This document shows positions 12,101 through 24,276 of a stretch of DNA of 64,000 nucleotides, one piece after another. Made by a program: the position numbers and the translations under genes. Position 1 is the stretch's first letter. The number at the start of each line of letters is the position of its first letter. The DNA lies in assembly GCA_024195265.1 (NCBI GenBank), contig JAJLRJ010000004.1, positions 43,832,568 to 43,896,567 of the forward strand, given 5' to 3'. Source of the DNA: Dendrophyllia cribrosa (Eukaryota > Cnidaria > Anthozoa > Scleractinia > Dendrophylliidae). A model generated the notes under the pieces. That model ran no database searches, was not told where the DNA came from, and was given only the letters and a program-made list of their open reading frames with translations.

Positions 12101-14761
12101 CTGGGTGAATCACCACCCTAGTGTACCAAACCGTTGATGAGTGTCTCTTGTCATAGAAGGACTGGGTCTGAATGAATCGCAACTTGAAAAAAGATAGCCT
12201 AACTCACATTTTCGTTTCCAAAATGGGCTAGTACAGACCAGTGATCTGTTCTTCTTTCAGGAATTGGTTGATTTGTTTCACTTGGTGTTTTTGTATTATT
12301 TTGCAAATAGGTAAATTTCCGCCCCTTGAAGGTCAGATGACGATTTTTTATCAGAAAGAGGAATACGAAAATTGGAACAAAATGTCAGTGTCATTAACCC
12401 GGCCTTTAACTTCCAAGAGTGCCAAATATCAAAATTCAAGAAAATTTTGTTTTGTAAAACATTGAAAGACAAATGGTACCATGCAAAAGTACTGTCGAAA
12501 AGGTTTCATTTGAATGGTCACACCATAGGATTTCGTCCACAGACTCAAAAGTTAGAACAAATGGTACCATGCAAAAGTACTGTCGAAGAGGTTTCATTTG
12601 AATGGTCACACCATAGGATTTCGTCCACAGACTCAAAAGTTAGAACAAATGGTGCCATGCAAAAGTACTGTCGAAGAGGTTTCATTTGAATGGTCACACC
12701 ATAGGATTTCGTCCACGGACTCAAAAGTTAGAACTACACTTCATGTCTCCATTATACACGGCAGGATAAAAAAAATGTCCTATTCCAAATTCCGTGACAT
12801 TTTCTGTTACATAGATACTGGTCATTTCATTTAGAACCGGGTTTGGAAAAAAACCCATGCGACAAATCCATTCAAATCATACCCAACCTTGTACGCTATA
12901 CCAAGGGAAAGTATTGCTTTACTTGCCTGCGCTTGGAAAAACCTGTCTTACAATGAGATGCCACTTGGTTTTGGCCAAGTACAAGAATGAAAAGCGACAG
13001 AACAAAAGCAGTACGATGGCTTGTTTATGACGGCCGAAGCTTTCAGAAAGTTTTTTTTTTTTAAAAAGGAACAAGTTTGCCTGCAGAATTTGTATTGTAT
13101 CTTCCCGCTCCCACATTCCTTTTCTGGCTAAAAATTGTTTGAATAACAGTGGGCTCAATATGGAAATACCAAAGTAACGAATGAAAGTACGATAACAACT
13201 TCAAATCAAATAACACGACTGTGAAGGGAAGGATTCAACACTGTTTTACTAATGAGGTCCTAGTCTATTAAACACATTTATCCCTCCTTCCTCAAACACT
13301 TAAACACCAAGCCCGTCATTATCCCTAAAACTATTGTTCTCAGTTACCTGCTTATCACTATGATTTTAAGAAGAGTTCAGATCCCCTTAATCTCTAAAAG
13401 TATTTTTCTTATCGCTGTTAACAGATCTTATTTTTTTGCTTCTTGCCACTAAGATTTGCTACATGAAATTTAAGATTGCTTGCTTTGGATATAGTATTGG
13501 GAATTCAGTGAACATTAGCTACTAGATTTCAAACGAGAGACATCAGTGAGCAGCGTATTTAATTAGTTTTCAAATTATGTTTTTGCATGAGACTTGGCGT
13601 GCGATAAGAACCATTTATTTTGTTTTGATTTCTGGTTTCAGTCCTGTGCAGCGATAACTATATCACGACAGCCAACCGGAATAAAAAAGAAAGTCGAGAC
13701 CAAAATGATTGAAAATGGCTTAGATTGGTCCACTTCACCTTAAAAGGATTATGCAGACTTTCGTTGGACTGGATGAATGTCCTTAACATTTATGCGGTAT
13801 TTATTGTTCCGTGAGAGTAATTGCTATTAAATAAGGAATAAACACAGAAAAAATTAACCTTCGTAGCTGGCGAAAGTGAAAATATACTAGGTACAATTAA
13901 GAACTTTCGCTAAGCAAACTTCTTAGTCCATTGTATGCAAGGAAGGCGTTGATTCAGTCAGGAGTTTTAGCTGCAGGCATTCATGGATCAGCCCCAGGCC
14001 TGCTCTTCTTGACCCATCAAAAGTTGTTCTGACTTTACTTTATAAAATCTGCTCAAGTGTGACAGCTGATTGAACTGAAAGATACTATTGAAGCATTATT
14101 TTTATGTGGTTCTGTTAGCTTTTCTATGTATACTAAGTGGAAAGTTCAGAACAGTGCTACTCTTACGAAGGTAAAAGGGTTCAAAGAAAAGCAGCTTATA
14201 GTATCTTCGCGCCGTTGGGAGTATTAAGCTTGATAAAACACAGCCCCCTTGAGTAGTTTCGAGTAGTTTTTTGGCATCGACTCTAAAAGTCTGCACCCAT
14301 TTTCTTGCTCCAAAAAATTGATATATTAAAACTAATTCTATACAGTAAGAATTAACATCGAGTGCTTTAAAACGTTTAAAACGTTTAAAGAGATGCGTGA
14401 CATAATTCAAATGTGCTTCTTCTCACGAGGACACGATGGCACAAAACAGTATTCTTTATCAGGAAAAATCTTCTGTTTTTGAGATATGGTACAGAGAAAT
14501 ACTTTATCACCATAATTTTTTCAGAAACGCACGCGTCTGTACTCTAAATCGAATTTTATGTACGGCAAACACATATATTTTTCTATGTGTTTGAAATTTT
14601 TATAAAACAATGGGTTGGTGAATATCAAAGCGCTTAGAACTAACTCGATATGTCGTAAACTGACTAAGAATCCCATAAGGAATCTACTCACCGGCATTGT
14701 TTGAGACCAAAACTGCTAGGAATAAGACTATATACCACGCAAGACCCTTTTCCAATTTCAT
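111..14761 (-). CDS. Nicotinic acetylcholine receptor-like subunit, alpha type (gene 1)
   Basis: Seven exons on the minus strand, in coding order: 14692-14761, 5774-5901, 5373-5417, 4726-4835, 3431-3831, 2926-3098, 111-656 (stop at 111-113). All junctions are GT/AG and the phases join to 490 aa. Seen: a 23-residue hydrophobic leader starting MKLEKGLAW, loop D Trp in IWVRQ, a glycosylation site in WNATHY, loop [10 protein letters not shown], Cys-loop [15 protein letters not shown], loop B GSWTFDGF, loop [14 protein letters not shown]1 with IPCLVIV, TM2 after GERLS with Leu 9' and Glu 20', TM3, a short cytoplasmic loop, and TM4 ending FFQLPKYD. Family knowledge: such subunits form pentameric plasma-membrane channels, and Glu at -1' favours cations. 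Adjacent Cys in loop C marks an alpha (agonist-binding) subunit. Intron 1 is about 8.8 kb and full of repeats. The exon that is split in genes 2 and 3 is whole here. The natural ligand in cnidarians is not certain. Confidence 0.9.
1120..1243 (-). mobile_element. tRNA-derived SINE-like fragment
   Basis: On the minus strand, starting near 1243, the sequence resembles a tRNA 5' half with an A-box-like TGGTCTAGTGG. A weak B-box-like GAGTTCAGTTC follows, and then a TTGTTGTTGTTTTG-rich tail. It lies in the last intron of gene 1. The arms do not pair like a functional tRNA, so a tRNA-related retroposon is the better reading. Confidence 0.4.
1501..1566. repeat. (GAGT/GAGC)n microsatellite
   Basis: About 65 bp of imperfect GAGT and GAGC tetranucleotides in the last intron of gene 1. 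Confidence 0.85.
1796..1958. repeat. Minisatellite, ~34 bp unit, about 5 copies
   Basis: Degenerate tandem copies containing TGTCTACAAT and ACTTTTCAGTGTTGGT, in the last intron of gene 1. Confidence 0.75.
2137..2839. mobile_element. MITE of ~703 bp, TA-flanked
   Basis: The ends are inverted repeats: CCTTATTGGTACTAATTTTC on the left and its complement at 2820-2839. Both are flanked by TA. The inside is rich in TCGCGAAA-type words. It has no transposase-like frame, so it is non-autonomous. The TA duplication suggests a Tc1/mariner-type mover (inference). It lies in the last intron of gene 1. Confidence 0.75.
3431..3831 (-). other. Fused exon 5 of gene 1 (Cys-loop to TM1)
   Basis: This 401 bp exon equals the sum of gene 2 exons 5 and 6 (145 + 256 bp). 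It reads through [15 protein letters not shown] with no intron, where genes 2 and 3 are both interrupted just after the codon for Gln. Acceptor CACAG at 3832-3836 and donor GTAAGG at 3425-3430 are clear. Confidence 0.9.
3892..4019. repeat. Short inverted repeat (~128 bp hairpin)
   Basis: Arms 3892-3911 (TCCAAACGATATCTGTGATT) and 4000-4019 are near-complementary. This is probably a small MITE or its relic in gene 1 intron 4. Confidence 0.6.
4551..4708. mobile_element. Small MITE (~158 bp)
   Basis: The ends are ACCTTATTCATAAATGGCGG and its near complement (CCGCCGTTTATGAATAAGGT). A diverged relative sits near 21190-21355. It lies 17 bp downstream of the gene 1 exon 4 donor. Confidence 0.7.
4894..5215. 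repeat. Tandem duplication, 161 bp x 2
   Basis: Two adjacent 161 bp copies begin at 4894 and 5055 and look identical by eye, so the event is recent. The unit sits in gene 1 intron 3 and contains no exon sequence. Collapse or expansion by assembly is an alternative. Confidence 0.85.
6659..6961. repeat. Direct repeat pair (~58 bp) in gene 1 intron 1
   Basis: Copies at 6659-6716 and 6903-6961 share CACTTCTCTCA and GGTGTAATCTAAACTCAAGG. An open frame crosses this stretch on the minus strand, but it reads the two copies in different frames, so coding is unlikely. Confidence 0.65.
7490..8559. mobile_element. PIF/Harbinger DNA transposon, internally deleted (1070 bp)
   Basis: Perfect 19 bp terminal inverted repeats GGGGCCGGTCGCACTAGGC (7490-7508, complement 8541-8559) are flanked by a TTA duplication at 7487-7489 and 8560-8562. 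A three-base TWA target duplication is the Harbinger hallmark, and the inside encodes a HARBI1-like piece. The perfect repeats indicate a fairly young insertion into gene 1 intron 1. Confidence 0.9.
7733..8377 (-). pseudogene. HARBI1-like transposase, N-terminal half only
   Basis: A 214-aa open frame. The recognisable part runs from about residue 75 to 195: PESWF-like [13 protein letters not shown], then [38 protein letters not shown], and [17 protein letters not shown]. This is the helical region that precedes the DDE nuclease in Harbinger transposases. The DDE domain is absent before the right-hand end, so the protein cannot be an active transposase. The first ~60 residues look unlike the family and may not be translated. 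Confidence 0.8.
8888..9178 (+). pseudogene. Penelope-like element, C-terminal remnant
   Basis: The frame ends with [20 protein letters not shown] followed by [20 protein letters not shown] and a stop. This matches, from memory of the family, the end of the GIY-YIG endonuclease domain of Penelope-like retroelements. Nothing of the reverse transcriptase is present upstream. The start Met is arbitrary. It lies in gene 1 intron 1. Confidence 0.65.
9961..10422. mobile_element. MITE with poly-G / poly-C ends, copy 1
   Basis: A G-rich left end followed by GGTACTTGACC faces a right end GGGAGTACCA plus 24 C (10396-10419) and GGG. The inside has repeated CCCTGTTTAGGACA-like words. Same family as 39551-39814 and 57116-57443. 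Confidence 0.75.
11515..11776. mobile_element. MITE (~262 bp), TA-flanked
   Basis: Terminal repeats CCGTATTTTCTCAATTAAAC and, at the right end, the complement of CCGTATTTTCTCGATTAAAC. TA on both sides suggests a Tc1/mariner-type mover. It lies in gene 1 intron 1. Confidence 0.8.
11996..12172. repeat. Minisatellite, 61 bp x 3
   Basis: Three copies starting at 11996, 12057 and 12118 share ACCAAACTGTTGATGAGTGT and GGACTGGGTGAA. It lies in gene 1 intron 1. Confidence 0.85.
12394..12765. mobile_element. TTAA MITE with internal ~87 bp units (3 units), right end decayed
   Basis: The left end TTAACCC...CCAAGAGTGCC is followed by three tandem units containing AAATGGTACCATGCAAAAGT and GAATGGTCACACCATAGGAT. 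The expected right terminal repeat is eroded. It is inverted relative to the copy at 27648-28826. Confidence 0.75.
12766..14691. other. Left part of gene 1 intron 1 next to exon 1: no feature seen
   Basis: AT-rich intronic sequence. Short frames (for example 14102-14410 minus) have no recognisable motif, and no clear repeat structure is visible. Confidence 0.5.
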
Positions 14762-17700
14762 TTTCCCTCAAGAAAGGCTGTCAGCGAGTAAGATTGTTGA
14801 ACTTTTGTGTTTTCTGACACACACAAAGCTGCTTCCCGTCACTTGTGTAGTGTAACATTCGCCGACAGAGTGATACTGGGTCGATAAATGAAATGTCAAA
14901 GGTTTATCGCTTTGTTGACTTTACAGTTCATTAAGCGTGAAACCACATTACAATCGTATTTTAAAAGCTTTATTAATCAAATCCACATTTGCCACCCGCT
15001 ACTTTCAAAAGAAGACATATTTTACTTATCGTTGATGATCAACCGGTCTTGATTTCTCAGCTAGAAAATAAGACAAAATGGGTTAAATTAATTAAAACGT
15101 CAATAGGACTTCTGTTTTTGATTGGTCAAAACGTTTCCATGGACTCATTATGTCACGTTTACGCGAATGATAATCTTCGCATTTGCTGTAAATGCCTAAT
15201 CTTAAAAACATAGGAAGCTGATACGCGTCTAAAAGGCACATACTTTACATTGCTAATCGTAATGCAAAAATATTTGAACAAGTTGGGGGCCGGGAGACAG
15301 ATATAGATATAAGCGTTGATTACCTTAAGTAAACATTATTCCTGATTACATGTAACTATAATCCTCATGTACCATCTGACAAGCGGGCAAACTTCCAAAG
15401 ATATTGTCTACATCTGCACAACACACGTTAAAAGTCGCGGCAGTCAGATACATACAGGAGACAAAAAAATATCACACACTAAACCAATGATACTGACATG
15501 AAGCCAATATTACCTTTGTTTCTTTCAGACATCCTGCATTGAAAGAGGTTACCATGGTTACAATGAAGCTAAAAGCTAAAGGTCGTCGAAACAGAAACAG
15601 CGCTAAATCTTTTAAAAACTAAATTTAAAAAAAATGTTATTTTTTTCATACATTCCTACAGCTTATTAGTTGTTCATATCAGTCCATACATTCTTTCTTT
15701 ATATTCGTCCCCTTCGTCGCTCGCATAAGTCGACCGTGTGCGAGCAAGTCTACAGAAAATTGTGAAGTCCGAGACTCGCCAGCTGGCCTGCACAACAGCC
15801 GCTTTCAAGCGGGTTTTTGGTTGCGCGAACGCCACGCAACAGTCGTATTTCGCTTGTTGCTCGCGCTTCGCGCTCATGCATTCCGAAATCCGCAAGAGCA
15901 CCGCCAAAAGCACCTGATTTGCAGGCTACTCGCCTGTCACACGAGACCCTTGTTTCAAACTCCGTGTCCGAATCTTTACGGTGGAAAATATTTTTTTGAC
16001 TAGCGCGGGATGCGGGATATACGGCGGGATGATGATTCTGACTGGCGCGGAATGGCGGGACAGGAACGGTAGGAATGGGGGCTGAAAAAAACCGATTTGG
16101 AACTAAAGTCAATTAACTGAAGGAATAGCGATTTTACTTGAACCATATATAAAACGATAGAACAATGGACACCACCTTCTGGCGCACAACAAGCGATATG
16201 GATCTGGCGATCTGAGTAAAAATAAATTCACGATCTTAATGATTTATTATTTCCATAAACAACTTAACAAAAGTAATTAACAACACTTATTTAGATAAGT
16301 CAACAAATACAAAAACTGGATACACTTTTTACTCCGAGTGTATTTGTGTCCGGCTGCCGCAGAGGATTATGCATTACTTGTGTTCAACATAATCTGCTGT
16401 TGCCTCGAATTCATGATAACTGAAAAGATCCTTTGTAACAGCTAACACAACATCGATTTCTCTGACAAACCGACTCAAAACATTTGATCGTTTTACGCTG
16501 CAATGTAGGTATAAACCGAAGAGTGACATGATTATTATTCGTTATCCAGATTCAGTACCATGCGTGCCCGTAAAAACACAGCGGCGGCTGATATATTCGT
16601 TAATTGCTTTCAGGTGCAGCGTACAGCCAAGTCCCAGGCGTTCCAGAACAGAGCTGAAAAAAGTTTTAACTGGAACCTTACAAAATATCGGGCATGACGG
16701 CTAAGCGCAACAGAAATTAAGTGCGGTTAAATGGTTCTCGCAGATTAACAAAAATTGAGTTGTATACTTGTATGTAACAAAAATCGAGTTGCTGATTTTA
16801 GAGCCTTTATTAGTGACCATTAGTGTGATATTATTTTACAAAACGAAATTTTACTATCACACTTCCGCGCTGGCGCAGCGCCACAATTTCTCAGTGCACT
16901 TGTGACTTACTTGATTATTGCCCCCTGGGATCTATTCGCTCTCACAGTAAACGAAAATAAGTATTTAGACCACTTAGAATGTGTACTCCCAACTAGTGAG
17001 AACTAATACTGGGAGGGGTAAATTATTCAAGTGGTATTCAAATATAAAGAAGTTAGAATTTCTTTAAGAGCAAAAGCTACGCGAGTGTCCGTATCGAGGA
17101 TCACTCCGTTCCCGAGTACTGGAGTGAAATATAATACAGCAGTACAAATATCAGGGCGAAATATACATTAAAAGAGCGCGCGCTCGTGAGAAAAGCCTAA
17201 GTTACCCAAGGTGAGGATGGAGAACGTGTAGGAATCTTTATTATGTAGCCAATTTAGAAACGTCAGTGCATTTCATTATCGGTAAGAGCATTCAACTATT
17301 TGATTTTTCTTATTCCTAAACCTTTGGAGTGTTCAAAAATAGCTCACTAAAGAACGGCACTTTTTTCTCGTAATGTTAGAAAAACCTTTGACAAAAGAAT
17401 ATTATGTAGTCGGCATATGTAGTACAATCCAGTACTAAAGGTTTTTTTTTTCATGAAAATTCTGCGGTCGGCTGCTAGATTAAAATTGCATGCCAGATGA
17501 TCAATTAGATGATAACTTCCGCTATGACAACTGAACAAACAAATGCTTTATAGCACTGTATAACTTTATACAAGAATGTTATCAAAAAGGATGTCTACGT
17601 TATGACTGATACACACCCACCTACTGGTAAAGTTATTAGATGTATTTCGATTTGTAGACATGTTATCGGCGATTAATACCAGTTCCCGTTGTGTGCCACT

Positions 17701-17928
17701 TGGCTCTGATGCAAAATTATTCTTGAATTGCATTTTACTGTCATTTATGACGGATTGACTGGTTGTTTTATGTATCCGAGATGCCCTCTTCATTAATACT
17801 GGTTTTATTACTTGTTACTGTCGATTATTGTAGCGACTCGAATCACATTGATACAGTTTCTAAATCGATTGCCTCTTGCATTGGCGTCTTCCCGGAGTAG
17901 GTCGTTTGTCCGTTTGAAACACTCATAT
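14762..17928. other. Upstream region of gene 1: no gene recognised
   Basis: The first 3.2 kb of the spacer upstream of the gene 1 start codon. It probably holds the promoter and any 5' UTR exon, but I see no convincing core promoter. A GC-richer patch at about 15780-16080 (GCGGGAT-like words) has overlapping frames on both strands and looks repetitive rather than coding. Confidence 0.5.
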
Positions 17929-18305
17929 GCATCTATAATGCCTAAGGGAACTGGTCATAACAAGTATACTCGAGGAGGACCCACCTTGTGTTGGGGTAGG
18001 GGGGTTATGCAAGATACCACCTATTTGATGAGTGTAATGGACTAAATTTTTTTGGCTTAAAAATTGGAGATGAGACTTAAATATTCTGTGTGCATGAAGC
18101 TTGCATTGCTAGTAAAACAATACAGGAAGATTTTCATCTTTCTCTCAGTTTCTACTCCTGATAGAATGGGGGCTATACCAACAAGACACCATCTTTTTAG
18201 GTGGAGGAGAGGGGGTACATAAAGAGACCACCAGTCTTTTTGTAAAATGGTGGGTCCTGTCCGAGTACAATAGTTTTGACCATTTCCCTAAGGGCATCAA
18301 TGCAA
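17929..18305. mobile_element. Fold-back element (~377 bp)
   Basis: Arms 17929-17985 and 18249-18305 are imperfect inverted copies (GCCTAAGGGAACTGGTCA against TGACCATTTCCCTAAGGGC, and GGACCCACC against GGTGGGTCC). No coding frame fits it. Confidence 0.65.
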
Positions 18306-18815
18306 CCTCGTCGATTACTGAAGCGTCGAGTAAGGGAATTGTAACAAAGTTCTTTAATACCACCAGAAAGCCGCAAAAACTTTACGAACACGCGTTGCAT
18401 GGGCTTGACCTTATCTTCTTATGATGCCAGTGCCAACGATTTTTTTTAAAACACTTGGCTGAAAAAAAAAAGATACTCGTAGAAGAATTCAAACAGCAAC
18501 CTTGGTCTATAAAGAATGGTCTTGCCTCTGATCAATATCTGTGATCAAAGTTTACTGACCGTAGTAAAATTTCAAGCTATTCCGAACTTTTTTTAACAAA
18601 AAAAAAAACAGCTTCAGCTGTAGCGGTGTGGTGTTGTGGAATAGCCAGCCTGTCAAACTGCGGCAAGCACAACCTCTCACTAACTTCAAATACGGCTGCA
18701 GCGGTTTTGTGATGACTCCGAATATTTACATTACACGGCATTCATGGACAGCAGGCGTATTATTATCATATTTATTGATTTAATTACTAGCCCTGCATGG
18801 TAGTTGAAAATATAT

Positions 18816-19816
18816 TACTTAATATAGAAAATATTAATTTAACCTGAAGCATGTTATTAACGCGAATTTCAAAAATTCGCGTTAATTAAATGCCCCTTAA
18901 TTTATAGCATCGTTAATTAAAATACCACTAATTAAAAGCATCGTTATTTGAAGACACCTATCCTGACCTTTATTTCATGCCAAATTGCATATTAGTCGGC
19001 TTCACTTTCAGACTCACTTGACACCTTCTCAAGTAACAGGGACTTTAAAATGTCTTTTTGATTCGTCGATGTAGTGATCGTCCTCTCCCACAGGATAGCT
19101 CATCCCTGGACCCTTTTGAGCAGTAATATTGAATTCGAACGTAGATAATCCGCTGTATTTTACATGCCTTAAACCATGCTTACATGTACTTACTTGCTTA
19201 AGATACATACAATCAATTGTGATTGATATTAAAGAGTCTGACCCACCCAGTTTGCTTTGCGCGCTTCTCTTATTGTTATGATACGGCTCTATTCCATATT
19301 TGGGCAATCATATCACCTCTTGCAGAGTGAATTTCTCATCTACAATAGACCTTTCCCGCATTCCTGTGAACAAAGGCACCAACTCGAGGCTGGGGTGGAC
19401 AAAATACAGTGATTTGTATGAAATTGTCCACCCAAGCCTCGACCTCGTTCCATTGTGTGTGCTCACTGGAGTGGAATGCGGGAAAGGTCTATACAGCATG
19501 GATTTTCGGGGGCCCTGAAAATGGAGGATGAACCAACTTTATAGGCGCGCAATGCAAACTGGGTGGGTCAGATTCTTTAAACTTTGAGTTCTATTGGAAG
19601 TTGTTGTTATGCCTTGTAAAATGCGCGGTTTGCTATAGTTTAATACCTAAGACATCAAATTCGCGTTACTTAATAAAATGCACGTAAAAATATTTCGGAT
19701 GAAAAAACGCGTTGAATGCACGTAAATGTAACTTTTCAGAAATTCGCGTTAATTTTATGGCGTGTTAATGTTTGTCGCGTTAATATAGGGCTTCGTTAAT
19801 TACCTATATTAAGGTA
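18816..19816. mobile_element. MITE of ~1 kb with another fold-back element inside
   Basis: The outer ends are TACTTAATATAG-like and CTATATTAAGGTA, with GCGTTAATTAA-type words at both ends. Inside, arms 19231-19264 and 19545-19578 (CTGACCCACCCAGTTTGC) and inner arms 19345-19364 and 19473-19492 (ATAGACCTTTCCCGCATTCC, perfect) make a nested palindrome. Confidence 0.65.
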
Positions 19817-19885
19817 TTTTGTAGTTAGAATTTATGACAAGTAACTTATTAAGCTACTGTCATTTTTAAAGCGGTGATGTTTTAA

Positions 19886-20267
19886 AGGGACACTGTCACC
19901 TATTTTAGCATCACTTTGAAAAGCCAAAAAACATATTTGTTTCAATGGAAACCTTAAAATAATGGTCCAGTTTTGTTAACAAATACTCTACCAGCACACA
20001 GAAACTAGTATTCGTTATCTTTGGCTGCGGATGGCCAGGATGGAAATGGATTGCAACTTGAAAAAATTGGCCAATTTTTTCAAGTTCCTCCCACGAGTCG
20101 TGGAAAAATTGCAGAAAAACTTATTATGGTTTGTTCTTCCTGAAGAAATCACTTGATATTATCTTCTTGGTGTTCTAAAAGCACTTTTATGTTTGAGCAA
20201 AGGTACTTTGTCATATATTTAGTGTATTTTGACCAAAACACAGCAAAATCTGCGTGACAATGCCCCT
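19886..20267. mobile_element. TTAA-flanked MITE (~382 bp)
   Basis: The ends AGGGACACTGTCAC and GTGACAATGCCCCT are bordered by TTAA at 19882-19885 and 20268-20271. The TTAA duplication is typical of piggyBac-type transposition. It is related to the element at 30404-30845. Confidence 0.75.
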
Positions 20268-20293
20268 TTAAACCGTGTTAAAAAGTGTTTGAA

Positions 20294-20951
<658 letters not shown>

Positions 20952-22987
20952 CTGCGATCAATGAATTCCTCCCCAGCGGGTGGTCACTTCACTTACTATT
21001 AATAGCGGGTGTTTCAAGCTTGATTTGTCATGTGATGGTAGCTGGATAATTCTTCTGGCTGTTGATTTCCGCCATTTAACTTGAAAAATTCACAGAACTA
21101 CTCGTGCTACCAAGTGTGTAACTAGTGGGGTTTTAACATGAAAAATAGGAAGAAAGGCAAAACAAATGGCAAAATGTTTTCCTTTAAAATGAGGATAATT
21201 ACATGAATATTCTAGAAAGCAAGCTTTCATATGTATGTTTACCAGCCTTAGTGCATGTCTCGTTAGCGTGTGCAAAATTCAAATGAATTTTTACTCTAAA
21301 ATGAAGAGACCAATGAGGCTATAAAATTAATCGGCCGTCATTATAAACACGGTATATTATGAAATATTTATGAAATATTTATAAACTTTTGCGAGAGAAC
21401 AATTGGCTTAAACGCCTATTAATCCTTTCAACGCAATTGCCTGTCTACAAGAAATTAATGCAAACCCCAAAGCGTTATTCACACTAAACGTTCAAAGAGT
21501 CAGATGAAAAGGTTTAAATCAGTGCAACCTTCCAAAGCGTTTTCCAAACTACTGGCTACGTTCGAAAAGTCAGATGTGAAAAAGTAAGCTATCAGTGGTA
21601 ATTTTGTATTTTTAGAAAGAATAAGGCATTTGTCATTGTATTCTTAGGGTTAGGGTTAGAGTAAGATACGCAAGCAAAATTTGTTTGAGAATGGTCCTGT
21701 ACTGGTCAAAGACTAAACAGATTTATCACGGATGCTTTTTGGTGGAACGCAGTACGCAGGCAATGGTAAGGGGAAAAGTGGTGTTTGTGTCACTAGTTTT
21801 ACTGACACTATATTGTAGTCTATATAAATTTTCATTCCGTCTTGACCAGACTACAGTATTTGTAATAATGAACAAACAAAACATAGAATGCATGTAATAT
21901 TGGGCACTATTATGCTCCATCTTCTATTTATTTGCTTCTTTTTGTAATAATGGGATGTTCAAGGGTCTGGCTTCTTCGAGACAAAAATCTGCCTGTATTG
22001 ACTAAACGATTTGTTCCGCGCATGAACAGGTTCGATTTAAACCAAATCATGGGAAAGTGGAAAACTTCTATTCGACAGATTAAACTGCCACTTCATGTAA
22101 AATTACACAGAGAAAGATGTTTAGAAAAGCACTTTTACGCTGGTACCTTGCTCAATACATTTACCAAGCTATTTTATAAGTTTTCCTTTACTTTTTTACT
22201 AAAAAATTACAATTTTTTGTTTATACTTATATAACTTTAGGGGGCACAATATTAGTTTATCTAGACGTGCCCCTCTCCTCTCCTTCCTAATATAACGTGA
22301 TTTAATTTAATTTTTAACATCTGTAAAGGTTTGGAGTAAACAAATAAGTGAAAAAATGAAATGAATTACACTGAAACTCGTGCACGATAAACGTACAACA
22401 ACGCCGGTACAAGATCTGAACATATTTCGAGACAGAATCTAAAGAATTTGCATTGAAATATTTCCCATTCCTTTGTAATAGTAAATTTATATTTCTTGTT
22501 TTAATGTGAGGAATGACCTTGGGGGAATTTCATTTATATTTTGACTATCAGCCGAAATTTAAGAGGGTAACAAAATATGTTGATCGTTGTATTTTACAAT
22601 AATAAGCAATAACACTTTTAGTGACTTTATAAGAAACGTTAGCTAAGCGTTGTACAGGAAAACAAATTTTGCAGTGATGTTGCTGATGCCCACAATTTTC
22701 TCGTGAATTTGCCATTTAGTTCGGTTCCATATGATAGCTTAGTAACCAGCAGTAACTGAAATTATGTCGTAAATATTCACTTATAGATAAAAGCGCTAGC
22801 ATTCATTTAGATCCTCTTTATAATTGTCAGTCAAACTGAATGATATTTTAATATTTTAAAAAAAATATAATAATCAAAAGTATGAGTGAAATTAATGATC
22901 CTCGCAGTGTGCTCTCAACTTAAGCAGTTGAGCATATAATCAAAGGAATAATATAAATGTATAATCAAATTATAATAATCAACGTTT
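20952..22987. other. Spacer between genes 1 and 2: no gene recognised
   Basis: Contains a decayed relative of the 4551-4708 MITE around 21190-21355 and short frames at 21685-21897 and 21932-22234 (plus) with no family motif. An AT-rich stretch follows. Confidence 0.45.
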
Positions 22988-23355
22988 CAACCCATTCACT
23001 CCCAGAGTCGATTATGCAGAAAAACTGTGATAACGGCAAAACCACAGCGACAAACCAATGAAGAGTACCGGATCTATCGTAGTCCTGGATCAGAAAAAAA
23101 TCTTGAAAAAGTATAGGTAAAAACGGCAAACTGATCCTTACGACAAGGAGAAGAGATTGAGACAGAAGTGAAATAGTGTAGCGTAGTTATAACTTTTGAG
23201 TCTGTGGACGAAATCCTATGGTGTGACCATTCAAACGAAACCTCTTCGGATGTACTTTTCAATGGCATAATTTGTTTTTCAATATTTTATAAAATAAAAA
23301 CTTGGAATTTTTCTTGAATTTTGATGAATGGCACTCTTGAAGGATAAAGGGTTAA
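22988..23355. mobile_element. TTAA-family MITE with one ~87 bp unit
   Basis: The left end CAACCCATTCACTCCCAGAG (TTAA decayed) faces a right end GGGTTAAG. It holds a single unit with AACTTTTGAGTCTGTGG and GGTGTGACCATTCAAACG, plus ~150 bp of unrelated sequence near the left. Same family as 12394, 27648 and 30554. Confidence 0.75.
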
Positions 23356-23562
23356 GGCGTTAGATTCTTTCAAGTAAAACCGTGATTCCAGAGCAACAGA
23401 GCCAAACAATAAAATTGATTTGATGAGAATCAAGTTCTAGGCCAGTAACTCTGGTGAAAGGAACATTCGGATTCTGCGATATATTTAAATCAATTCTATG
23501 TGGACACGGCGATATAAATGCGACTTGTCAAAAACATTTAGCAACAATTTCCTGAATGCTTT

Positions 23563-23738
23563 AGTCCATCGAGCGAGAAACGAGAAAACATTGGCGAGCA
23601 AATAATGGCCGCGCAAAAACTGGGGCAAGACGAACTCGTCTCGCCCCAGTTTTTGCGCGGCTATTTTCCGCTCGCTAATGTTTTTTTTTTTTTCTCGCTC
23701 GACGGTCTAAGCTGGGAAAGAGGGACTGCTCGTAGTCT
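23563..23738. mobile_element. Palindromic MITE, copy 1 of a two-copy family
   Basis: Arms AGTCCATCGAGCGAGAAACG and CTCGCTCGACGGTCT surround a perfect inner palindrome (GCCGCGCAAAAACTGGGGC and its complement). The right end reads GGAAAGAGGGACTGCTCGTA. The matching left end is missing, unlike the full copy at 51044-51216. Confidence 0.75.
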
Positions 23739-24276
23739 AATTAGCCTACGTAAAACGGGAATGTTTTCTTTTAAGATAATCTTTACATGTTCGCGCAATT
23801 TACATTCATTTGTCTTTTTTTTCTCATAATGCTATAATTTTTACACAGTTTAACTCAGAAGATATATAACCTTTGGGATTTTACTGTGAAAACGTTGTCA
23901 GCCAAAATTGATTTGCCATATTCAGCTTGCACTAATGATGACATCGCGACTGTTATCGTTCATCAAAGTTCATTTCGGAGAGTATGATTGGCTGTTGATT
24001 TACCGAAACAACAAACATTTTGTTAAGTATTATCGTATAACTGTCAGCTGCTAAATTTTGGCTAAAAATACGAAAAAAGCAAGTGACACATTCGAACACC
24101 AACCCCCCGGCCTGGCTAGTACCTTACGCATGCGCGCAGCCATATCACCCTGGCAGTGGCAGCCATGGACAGCTGTTTCGTCCTGGTTAGGACTCATCAG
24201 CATGGCATAGCCAGGCATGGTCTCACATAAGATCATCGACCCCACCACTTTGAAATTTTGGCGCCGAATATGTTTA

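Noticed and set aside
15750..16112. Overlapping frames on both strands in a GC-richer patch
   Set aside because: Mutual shadows in repetitive GCGGGAT-like DNA, with no domain.
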